Positions 1-7,864 of a stretch of DNA of 64,000 nucleotides are shown in pieces. How positions within the stretch are numbered: the stretch's first letter is position 1; each line of letters opens with the position of its first letter. Both the position numbers and the translations under genes were made by a program. This stretch comes from Planctomycetota bacterium (GTDB taxonomy: Bacteria; Planctomycetota; Planctomycetia; Pirellulales; Pirellulaceae): contig JAPOIJ010000003.1 in the NCBI GenBank assembly GCA_029979005.1, positions 1-64,000 on the forward strand, given 5' to 3'. The notes under the pieces are model-generated. The model worked only from the letters and a program-made list of their open reading frames with translations, had not been told where the DNA came from and made no database searches.

Positions 1-581
1 AGCCAGGCAATGGAGCGGGGTACGTTAGTCTTTTTCTCATCGTGGAATGAGTTGGCAATTAAATCCATTGCACCGTTTCCGTCCACATCAGCCGCTAATA
101 CACAGTGCGAACCAAGCATCTCGTCGTCGATGGTTCGATAAACCCAGGGTGTTTTTGAAAGCGGTTCGTTGGGACATTCGAGCCAGAATAGGGTCTGGTT
201 AGAGCCAATGAAATCGAGATCACCATCTTGATCGACATCGATTAAGCAACTGTGAATGCAAGCTTTACCGGGCTTGTTTCGGGAATTGGCAGGATCGAAT
301 GAGTGAATTTTGACGGGTTGCCAGTCGGTGCCGCGATGGAGAAAAACACCGCCCTGATAGGATGCAATTATGTCTAGCTTTCCGTCTCGATCAAAATCGT
401 TCGCGACTGCGGAGTTGATGGCGGTTTTTTGACGATCAACAATTATGTGTTTGATCCAATTTTGATTTTTATGTTTGTCTGGAGCCTGACAATATCCAAA
501 GTTTTTAGTCGATGCCAGCAGCATCAAGGACATGATTACGAGTAGACGCAGGTTTGCACCGGATTGAATATTTAAGTTCAT
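1..581 (-). CDS. FG-GAP/VCBS repeat protein (3' part outside window)
   Basis: Reading the minus strand from ATG at 581-579 gives an open frame of about 193 codons that runs off the left edge, so the C-terminus is missing. After a hydrophobic leader (LRLLVIMSLMLLAS) come repeats with Ca-binding-type loops: NDFDRDGKLDII, DVDQDGDLDFIG and DVDGNGAMDLIA. This is the FG-GAP/VCBS repeat pattern of secreted, integrin-like beta-propellers. The start lies 66 bases past the stop of the DUF1592-type cytochrome gene on the same strand, so it is probably the third gene of that operon. Binding partner unknown. The family call rests on three visible repeats. Confidence 0.8.
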   Translation of the reverse strand, partial: MNLNIQSGANLRLLVIMSLMLLASTKNFGYCQAPDKHKNQNWIKHIIVDRQKTAINSAVANDFDRDGKLDIIASYQGGVFLHRGTDWQPVKIHSFDPANSRNKPGKACIHSCLIDVDQDGDLDFIGSNQTLFWLECPNEPLSKTPWVYRTIDDEMLGSHCVLAADVDGNGAMDLIANSFHDEKKTNVPRSIAW

Positions 582-647
582 GAATAATTCTACTGTGCTT
601 AATGGATTACTTGCGCAGAACGATAGACCTTGAATTGCCGGATCGAT

Positions 648-3182
648 TTATCGAGAACGGAAAATTTGGCTACACGCGACAGCTTTAACCAGATCTCGAA
701 ACCCATTTTCTGAGCTTTCGATCGATTCGGCAATTTGTTCAATTTCCTGGTGGTCTTGAAAAGAGACCGTCCGGCCAGTTCCAAAAACGAGTAATTTTTC
801 TACCAGCGTTTTGGTAAACTGTTTTTTTCTAGACATGAGTGACATTTTAAGTTCGAACTCATTGGTGAACGAATCACCGTCGGGGAAATTCCCGGTACCA
901 TCAATTGGTTTTCCTTTTCCCCTAAGTCCTTTGGCAGGGTAATTCGACCGAAAGGTTCCGATTGGATCGTAAAACTCCAGTGCAAATCCAAGGGGATCAA
1001 TTTTAGCATGGCAGTCGGCACACGCGGTGACATGTCGGTGTTTCAGCAATTGCTCACGGATGGTTGTTGTTCCGCGAGTGTCAGGTTCAATCGGTTCAAC
1101 GTCCGGCGGTGGCGGGGAGGGAGGTGAGCCTAGTAGATTCTCCAAAATCCAAACACCGCGGGTCACAGGTGAAGTTTCCACCCCGTTTGCTGTGACGGTT
1201 AAAACACTTGCTTGACCCAGAAGTCCGCCTCTGTGAAGCGACTCAGGGATTGTTACTTTTTGAAATTCTTCGCCAAACTTACCTTCGAAACCGTAGTGGG
1301 TCGCAAGGCTATCATTGATGAAGGTGTGTTGACTGTTAAGCAACTCCAAAACAGATCCGTTTTCGTTGAGTAAATCCTGTAGAAAGTGATAAGTCTCCTG
1401 TTTCATTGCCGATTCAAGTCGGTGCCGGTAGTACGTCTTAAACGTCTTGCTGTCGGGGGGCATGGAGCCAAGTTCACTCAATCGAAGCCATCCGTTCGCA
1501 AAGTTTTCTATAAACACGGCAGACTTTGGATCTTGAAGCATTCGTTCCACTTGTTCGCGAATGACACTCGGTTCATTGAGTCGATTCTCCCGGGCGAGTC
1601 GGAACAATTGGTCATCGGGCATTGAATTCCAAATGAAATAAGACAACCGAGACGCGAGTTCGAAAGATGAAAGTTCGGTGTCTGTATTTTCGTCACCTTC
1701 GTCGAGGTAAAGAAATCGCGGGGAAGTGAGAATTGCTGCTAATCCGAGCCTGATTGCTTCATCTGCAGGCTCTCCGTCGGTGATTTTTTGTTTCACAAAC
1801 TGAATGTAGTGTTCAAATTCTTCAGGCTTTAATTTTCGCCGGAATGCTCGTTGAGCGAATCGAGAAATCGTGGATTCGAGATTCAGGTCTTCCGGTCGCA
1901 TCACCTTTCCATAAAGTTTTTGATGACTTTCTGGCGGCCAGGATGTGTAATGCGGGCCTTCTATTTCCATCGAAAAAATGCGAACTCTTGGGCCGTCATA
2001 AACTTCCGAAAGAAGACGATTTTGAGCGTTTTGGGCGCGTTCTTTCAATTGCCGCTCTGCTTCGACTCCGCCATTCTTTGCCATGTCTTCGGCGTATTGT
2101 TTTGGCCGCATGACTTCCGGATGATACTTCTCTCCGACCTTCCGAATTGTTCCTTTCGAGCTAAAGCCGTTTACCCAATGAACAAAAGGAGTGCTGCCTT
2201 TAGTGAGCCAAACGGTTGCTGAATAAACTCTGGTTTCCTCGTCAACGAGATCAAAAATTTGAACCAATCGTCGACCTTCGGAAGCGCCTTTCACCAGTAA
2301 ATCCGGTGTAGGGGCAATCCACATCCCGAGCTTCATCGGCTGTCGAAAATCGTATTCAAAGTCTTTATTGGTGTAAGGGTGATCGAGTCGATTGATCGCC
2401 GCCGCGCTCACGCGAATATCGTAGTATCCGTCGTGAGGAACTCCGGTTTTACTAAACGCGTGGGGATAAGTTGCATGCCTTTCGACGGGTTGTCCGTGTC
2501 CGATGTCGAGGTATTTGTTGTCGACATTTAAGATCCACAGCACGGGGGCCCGGTCATATTTGTCCTTGTGGGACATCTGCTCGGGCATAAATTGAATGAG
2601 CTTGGAGTCGGGTTTTTCGTAGCCAAAATAAGACGCTTTTTCCAACACACTTTGGGCCGCTTTCATGTATTTTTTGAGTTGGAAATCCGAAAGAACTTGC
2701 GACTCTCCAATATTGGCGAATCCATCTTTTCTCGAATCATTTGGAAAGTCGGCCGTTGGATCAAAGGCGTTAGTATTGAAATCAAGTAGATCTCGAATGG
2801 TATTTCGATACTCATTCCGAGTCAGCCTTCGGAAAATAGTGGTGTTTCCAGCCGGATTAACCCGTTGATTTTTTAGTTCTTTTTCTACTGAAGCCACAAA
2901 CTTTCGCCGCTCAGCATCGGAAGGCTGAGGTGATTTTGCGGGAGGCATGTCACCACGATTGATGGCGTTGATCGCTTCCTCCAAAAGCGTTAAATCTTGC
3001 TCATTGAGTGAATTCAAATCAATGCCGTCAAACTGTCGATCCCCTTTTTGAACCGACCCCGAATGGCATTTAAAACAGAAGTCCTTAAAAAATGAGCCTG
3101 CTTTAAAGGTTGATTCCTGAGCCCATAAATCAGCGGACATGATAATTATCAAAACTGTGGCTAGTAGGTATCGGTGCATCAT
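648..3182 (-). CDS. DUF1592-type planctomycete cytochrome protein
   Basis: 844-residue secreted protein with a signal peptide (about residues 1-21). An N-terminal Planctomycete-type cytochrome c motif follows, C36-F-K-C39-H40, and then the DUF1587/1592/1588/1585 series. A second heme-like motif, C721-A-D-C724-H725, precedes IDPLGFALE, which is typical of DUF1588/1585. The family is common in Planctomycetota and Verrucomicrobia, and its reaction is not established; an envelope redox role is inferred from the heme motifs. The ATG overlaps the stop of the upstream DUF1552 gene (ATGA, 3179-3182), so translation is probably coupled. The start is doubled (Met-Met), and either could be used. Confidence 0.9.
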   Translation of the reverse strand: MMHRYLLATVLIIIMSADLWAQESTFKAGSFFKDFCFKCHSGSVQKGDRQFDGIDLNSLNEQDLTLLEEAINAINRGDMPPAKSPQPSDAERRKFVASVEKELKNQRVNPAGNTTIFRRLTRNEYRNTIRDLLDFNTNAFDPTADFPNDSRKDGFANIGESQVLSDFQLKKYMKAAQSVLEKASYFGYEKPDSKLIQFMPEQMSHKDKYDRAPVLWILNVDNKYLDIGHGQPVERHATYPHAFSKTGVPHDGYYDIRVSAAAINRLDHPYTNKDFEYDFRQPMKLGMWIAPTPDLLVKGASEGRRLVQIFDLVDEETRVYSATVWLTKGSTPFVHWVNGFSSKGTIRKVGEKYHPEVMRPKQYAEDMAKNGGVEAERQLKERAQNAQNRLLSEVYDGPRVRIFSMEIEGPHYTSWPPESHQKLYGKVMRPEDLNLESTISRFAQRAFRRKLKPEEFEHYIQFVKQKITDGEPADEAIRLGLAAILTSPRFLYLDEGDENTDTELSSFELASRLSYFIWNSMPDDQLFRLARENRLNEPSVIREQVERMLQDPKSAVFIENFANGWLRLSELGSMPPDSKTFKTYYRHRLESAMKQETYHFLQDLLNENGSVLELLNSQHTFINDSLATHYGFEGKFGEEFQKVTIPESLHRGGLLGQASVLTVTANGVETSPVTRGVWILENLLGSPPSPPPPDVEPIEPDTRGTTTIREQLLKHRHVTACADCHAKIDPLGFALEFYDPIGTFRSNYPAKGLRGKGKPIDGTGNFPDGDSFTNEFELKMSLMSRKKQFTKTLVEKLLVFGTGRTVSFQDHQEIEQIAESIESSENGFRDLVKAVACSQIFRSR

Positions 3183-4471
3183 TGGGCCGACTCCAATCCG
3201 GAAAGGGTGCCGGTCGATTGACCAAATCGGTCAGTTTCCATCCCGAATTGTTGCAGCATGCTAACGAATAAATTTGATGCAGGGGGGCGATGGTTTTGAT
3301 TTTCAAAACTGATGTGGCTTCCGTGGCGAAACCCCCCGCCGGCGAGTATTAATGGAAGACGTTTATTGCTGTGGGAACTTGCATTTCCCATTCCGCTACC
3401 GAAAAGAGTGATCGTATTGTCGAGCAGTGTCTTTCCATTGGGCTCTTCGATTGAACTTAATGTCTCAAGAAATCCAGCGAATTTTTTAACGAGAAAGGAT
3501 TCGATGATAGAGAGTTCCGCTATGTAGCCGGGGACTTTACCGTGATGAGTTAGTTGATGGTAACCGCGAGTGACACCCAGCCCACCACCATCACTGCCAA
3601 TGTCACCGGTTCCGAATGTGATGACACGTGTCGAGTCGGTTTGAAGTGCCAATGCAATTAGGTCATAGTAAAGCGGAACCCGTTTTGAAAAATTAAGGTT
3701 GGCAGCCTCTTTCGGGAGTTGGTAATCCACGGTTGGTTTGGGATGGTCAATCCAAAGCCGCGTCTGGTCAAGCTGTTTTTCAACAGAGCGAATCGAGGAA
3801 AAGTATCGATCGAGTTTTTCCCGATCACTTTTTCCAACTTGTTTTGTTAAACGATCGGCATCTGATTTTACTAAATCAAGAATGCTCGTTTGGCTGTCTA
3901 GCTGGTGTTTGGCATTGCGTTTATTTGCAGGGCTGGATTTTTGAAAAAGGAGATCAAAAATTTGATTCAGATTTGTAATCGAAGGAAGCGCGACGCCAGC
4001 GTTAGACCAGGAAAGCTTGTTGTTTTTTGATTCAGAGGACGAGAATTGAAGAGACGAAAAGCGAGTTTTCGCTGAGTTTAATTCGGCAGCTTTTTGATCA
4101 ACAGAAATGTTCCTCTCTTTAAACCCCTTTGAGTTTTTTGACAGTATGCCCGAGAGGTAAGCGTGTATTCCGGAGTGTCCGCCCTGTCCGTTGGAACCGT
4201 GGTCTAAGTGAGAAAAGATAGTAAAGTCGGATTTGTGATCCTGAAGTGGCTTGAGGAGATCTGGTAAGTCGTATTGCTCTCCCGTTTTCTCGGGGAAAAA
4301 AAGTTGTGGAACGAAACCAAAGTTGTTACCAATACAGACCATTCGCTTAGGTACCGACGAGTCGATCGACTTCTTGGCATTGGTCGAAGCCATAGCATCA
4401 AGATGGGGAAGAAACAGGGCAGACCCACCAAGTCCTTTTAAAAAATGACGCCGCTGAAGTTTATGGTTCAT
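3179..4471 (-). CDS. DUF1552 family secreted protein
   Basis: 430-residue protein with a twin-arginine signal (R7-R8-H-F-L-K-G followed by a hydrophobic stretch), so probable Tat export. The body matches the DUF1552 family, which is related to DUF1501 and the alkaline-phosphatase/sulfatase-like fold; conserved pieces seen include FGTGDIGSDGGG and LFGSGMGNASSHSN. Reaction not known. It is the first gene of a coupled pair with the DUF1592-type cytochrome (4-base overlap), a pairing common in planctomycetes. Because the partner carries hemes and this protein is Tat-exported, a jointly matured envelope complex is plausible (inference). Confidence 0.9.
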   Translation of the reverse strand: MNHKLQRRHFLKGLGGSALFLPHLDAMASTNAKKSIDSSVPKRMVCIGNNFGFVPQLFFPEKTGEQYDLPDLLKPLQDHKSDFTIFSHLDHGSNGQGGHSGIHAYLSGILSKNSKGFKERNISVDQKAAELNSAKTRFSSLQFSSSESKNNKLSWSNAGVALPSITNLNQIFDLLFQKSSPANKRNAKHQLDSQTSILDLVKSDADRLTKQVGKSDREKLDRYFSSIRSVEKQLDQTRLWIDHPKPTVDYQLPKEAANLNFSKRVPLYYDLIALALQTDSTRVITFGTGDIGSDGGGLGVTRGYHQLTHHGKVPGYIAELSIIESFLVKKFAGFLETLSSIEEPNGKTLLDNTITLFGSGMGNASSHSNKRLPLILAGGGFRHGSHISFENQNHRPPASNLFVSMLQQFGMETDRFGQSTGTLSGLESAQ

Positions 4472-4638
4472 TGTCTATGCCAACCGAGAAAGTTTTGAAT
4501 TCATCCTGCTAACCAATCCTAACACTGTTACGTTTTAAAATAGAAGATAGGTTTGTTGAATGAAAGATTAAAAGAAATAGAGTTGCTGATTTATGATAAA
4601 TCGTGACCAATCGCAATAAATTTGAGAGAACTAGTTTT

Positions 4639-6231
4639 ATGCCCCCAGCCAACTTCGGACGTACACGCATTTTAAAGTTGAGCCTATTGCTGTTCGGTGT
4701 AGTAAGTTTCATCGTAGTTCGCCCAGCTGAGACTGTTGCCCAACAACCAAATATTTTGTTTATCTATACCGATGACCAGAGTCATCGAACAGTGAGTTGT
4801 TATGACGAGGCATATTCCTGGGTAAAGACTCCTAATATTGATTCCCTCGCAAAACGGGGCGCCCGATTCACCCATGCCTATATCGGATCTTGGTGCGCCG
4901 CCTCTCGTTTGTCAGTGTTGACCGGTCGTCAACAACATGCAATCGAGTCATTTCGGGCGACCGGTGAGTATCCGGGAAATGTCTATGATCCGGAACAGTG
5001 TCAGTTTTTTCCAAAACTACTTCGGCAACGGGGCTATTACACGGCACAGATTGGCAAGTGGCACACGGGTGATGATTCGGGGTTTGGCCGTGACTGGGAT
5101 CATCAAATAGTTTGGAACCGGATCAAATTCCCTAAAAATTCGCCTAATTATTACAACGATCAATTGATTGTGCGCGATGGCGGGGATCCTGTTTTGACAA
5201 AAGGCTATTCAACAGACAACTATACCAACTGGGCGATTGACTTTATTACGGGCAAAACCCGAGACCAGCAGAAGCCCTGGATGCTATGGCTATGTTACGG
5301 TGCGGTTCATGGACCGTTCACACCCGCGGATCGACATGAGAATGCCTATCCTAATGCCGATATTCCAGAGCCGTCGGATATTTATGGTCCCAGACCTGGA
5401 AAGCCAAAGTATGTTCAAGATGTTGGTTTTTGGGAAAAAAATGATGCGGGAATTCCAGTTGAAAAAAAAGTGCGAGACTTGCCTCCGGTAGCCATGGTTG
5501 ATATCCCGGGTAAGCCGCTTAAAGACTGGGTGCGGCAATACCAGCAGGGTGTGTTAGCCATCGACGAGGGGGTAGGGCGGCTGATAAAGGCTCTTGAAAC
5601 AACTGGCCAGTTAGACAATACCGTAATTGTTTTTACCTCGGATCAAGGATTTGCATGGGGTCAGCATGGATTCAAAAACAAAGTGGCTCCCTATGACGCT
5701 GCTATTCGCGGGCCATTGATCGTCGTTAAACCCGGTAGCCAGCCAACGGTGATTCGAACGCCGGTCACCGGTGTGGATTTAACCTCGACGATCATGGCTC
5801 AAGCAGACGCAAATCCACAGTGGAAAATGCATGGTCGTGACTTAACTCCACTGATCAACGGCAGAAAAAAATTGCCGGGTGATCAAGAAAGAATGCTGTT
5901 GACCCACACCGCTCGTAATTATGGAAAAAATACAGCAGTTATTCCGAAGCCGGGGGACAAGGCGTTAACTCACGGACCGGGCGTGCCGTGGTACGCAATT
6001 CTCTGTGAAGGAAAATATAAGTACGTTCGAACTCTTATAGAAGGCGAAGTCGAAGAGTTGTACGACGTTAATAATGACCCCGAAGAGTTGGATAATTTAG
6101 CGCTTAATCCAGCCTTTCAAAAAATTCTTGCGACTTATCGAGCTAACGCAAAAGCTGAATTGCGTCGCACGGAAGCGCCTTTCCTTGATGATTTGCCACC
6201 TGTAAAAAATGCGGCAAAACCAGGTGATTAG
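4639..6231 (+). CDS. type I sulfatase, CAASR active site
   Basis: Secreted sulfatase of 530 residues. I chose ATG 4639 over the in-frame GTG at 4603 because the signal peptide (ILKLSLLLFGVVSFIVV) follows directly and a purine-rich GAGAG lies upstream. Metal-binding Asp pair at 45-46 (YTDDQ). The active-site Cys86 lies in C-A-A-S-R followed by LSVLTGR; Ala replaces the usual Pro, which formylglycine-generating enzyme tolerates (C-x-P/A-x-R). GKWHTG and SDQGFAWGQHG complete the site. Hydrolyses a sulfate ester, probably on a polysaccharide; the exact substrate cannot be read. It is divergent from the DUF1552 operon and convergent with the next gene. Confidence 0.92.
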   Translation: MPPANFGRTRILKLSLLLFGVVSFIVVRPAETVAQQPNILFIYTDDQSHRTVSCYDEAYSWVKTPNIDSLAKRGARFTHAYIGSWCAASRLSVLTGRQQHAIESFRATGEYPGNVYDPEQCQFFPKLLRQRGYYTAQIGKWHTGDDSGFGRDWDHQIVWNRIKFPKNSPNYYNDQLIVRDGGDPVLTKGYSTDNYTNWAIDFITGKTRDQQKPWMLWLCYGAVHGPFTPADRHENAYPNADIPEPSDIYGPRPGKPKYVQDVGFWEKNDAGIPVEKKVRDLPPVAMVDIPGKPLKDWVRQYQQGVLAIDEGVGRLIKALETTGQLDNTVIVFTSDQGFAWGQHGFKNKVAPYDAAIRGPLIVVKPGSQPTVIRTPVTGVDLTSTIMAQADANPQWKMHGRDLTPLINGRKKLPGDQERMLLTHTARNYGKNTAVIPKPGDKALTHGPGVPWYAILCEGKYKYVRTLIEGEVEELYDVNNDPEELDNLALNPAFQKILATYRANAKAELRRTEAPFLDDLPPVKNAAKPGD

Positions 6232-6262
6232 ATCGGCAAGCTACTCATCGGATTGAGAAATT

Positions 6263-7762
6263 CTAATCTTCAAGCGTGACTGGAGATTCCGGAATATAAT
6301 TCAAAGTGTAATAACCGACGGGGTGCCAAAGTGGATTTCCTTCCGCACACCTTACACCGTCGAGGTGAAGTTCGTGTACATGGCCTTCGTGAAGTTGATC
6401 AACGGTAAGGCGAACCGTCAGCCCATCATCTGAAACGGATGCGGAGGTAATATTGCAGTCGACATGATCGACTTCAGGACTACCGTAGCTTTCCTGATAG
6501 ATATAGGTATAGGTTGGCATGGAGTAAGATTCAATTTTACTTGCCGTCTCGCGATCGACAGGTTTTGTGAATTGAAGTTCAAACCCGTCTGGCTTGGCAT
6601 TCATGCTGAGAACTTCAAACGGTGTTTTTCCTGTCCACTCCAATCGTTCCAGAGCAAAAGGGGATTTGCCACGAGAGCCCCATCCGCGGTTGGTTCCACC
6701 CACAAACATCATGCCGTTGGATGCCTGTTCAATTGCCAGATTTCCGGAACCGAAACCTTCGGTGAATGGGAAGCACGCACCTTGGTAATGTCCGTTGACC
6801 TTTTCAAGGTCGACTCGCATCACCCAGCTAAAAGTCTGGTCACAAACAAAGAGTTGTTCTTTAAACGGTCCAAATTTCCCGTTCGATTGATCGCAAACGA
6901 TTCCGGCAGCCGATTGTCCCATCTTTTTATAGGGGAAGAGAATCGCCGTTGGTTCCAACTCAGGAAGCTTTTTGGCTTCCGCCATAATTCTAGAACCGCT
7001 TTTGGGATCCTGAGGTCGGGGTCCGATTGCGTCGGTTTCTTTATACCACGAATTCCCTTGTGGATTACCCTGAAACGAACCGGGGCGAAGCCACTTCAAA
7101 CCGCACGTACCGTTCCACGGGCCCTGGTTGTCGGTATAAAAAACGTCACCTGATGCATTAAATCCAATGCCGCCAGGTGATCGGATGCCACTGCATGTAG
7201 GCGTAACTGTTCCATCCGATGAAATCCGCAGGCACCAGCCGCGGTACTTATTTTGACTGGTAAAGGAACCGGTCAAACAGAGAGTAACCCAGATATCACC
7301 GTTGGAATCGAACTCAGAACCAAAAGCGTATTCATGATAATCGCCATTGATACCCCATCCATCTGAAATCGTTTCACAGATGTCAGCTAGGCCATCGCCA
7401 TTTTGATCTTTGAGTCGTGTGATTTCTCCACGCTGGGTTGCGTATAAAGAACCATCGCGCTCGGCGAGGCCAAGGACTTCGTGGAGACCATCCATATATA
7501 AACTAGAAGTGATTTTCGAAGCATCCGTCTGAAGCGGGTTATGGAACATGTAGATATCGCCACGTCGGGAGGAAGCTGCAAGTCGACCGTCGGGCATAAA
7601 CTCAAAATCACCCACTTCGAGAACGACACCTTCAGGGGTTGGAACCTTGCTGATTTTGTAGTACTCGGCTTGATTAATCTGTCCAAATAAAAACACCGGG
7701 AAAGCAAGCGCGAAGATAAATGTAGTCGAAGAAAAACAAGAAGTAATATTTCGATGGATCAT
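6263..7762 (-). CDS. secreted beta-propeller, sugar-dehydrogenase-like
   Basis: 499 residues with a signal peptide ([14 protein letters not shown]). The body has the look of the soluble glucose/sorbosone dehydrogenase-like beta-propellers common in planctomycetes: [21 protein letters not shown], an Asp-rich [11 protein letters not shown] segment, and [23 protein letters not shown]-terminal beta-sandwich-like tail of roughly 120 residues follows. Whether it binds PQQ cannot be decided by eye. It lies 102 bases downstream of the five-heme cytochrome on the same strand, so a dehydrogenase/electron-acceptor pair is a reasonable inference. It could instead be a non-catalytic ligand-binding propeller. 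Confidence 0.75.
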   Translation of the reverse strand: MIHRNITSCFSSTTFIFALAFPVFLFGQINQAEYYKISKVPTPEGVVLEVGDFEFMPDGRLAASSRRGDIYMFHNPLQTDASKITSSLYMDGLHEVLGLAERDGSLYATQRGEITRLKDQNGDGLADICETISDGWGINGDYHEYAFGSEFDSNGDIWVTLCLTGSFTSQNKYRGWCLRISSDGTVTPTCSGIRSPGGIGFNASGDVFYTDNQGPWNGTCGLKWLRPGSFQGNPQGNSWYKETDAIGPRPQDPKSGSRIMAEAKKLPELEPTAILFPYKKMGQSAAGIVCDQSNGKFGPFKEQLFVCDQTFSWVMRVDLEKVNGHYQGACFPFTEGFGSGNLAIEQASNGMMFVGGTNRGWGSRGKSPFALERLEWTGKTPFEVLSMNAKPDGFELQFTKPVDRETASKIESYSMPTYTYIYQESYGSPEVDHVDCNITSASVSDDGLTVRLTVDQLHEGHVHELHLDGVRCAEGNPLWHPVGYYTLNYIPESPVTLED

Positions 7763-7864
7763 TGGTCAGGTTTCCGGTGGGAGAATATGAGTTCCGCAGG
7801 AATTTGAAGTGGCAAAATTATTTGATCGATGTTTGGGTTGTTTGCGATTGTTTCAATGGCAAAT

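Noticed and set aside
599-3182. Many open frames of 60-230 codons in other frames of real genes (for example opposite the DUF1592, propeller, DUF1549/1553 and DUF1080-sulfatase genes).
   Set aside because: They overlap strong conserved genes, have no signal or domain pattern, and are expected by chance opposite long coding regions.
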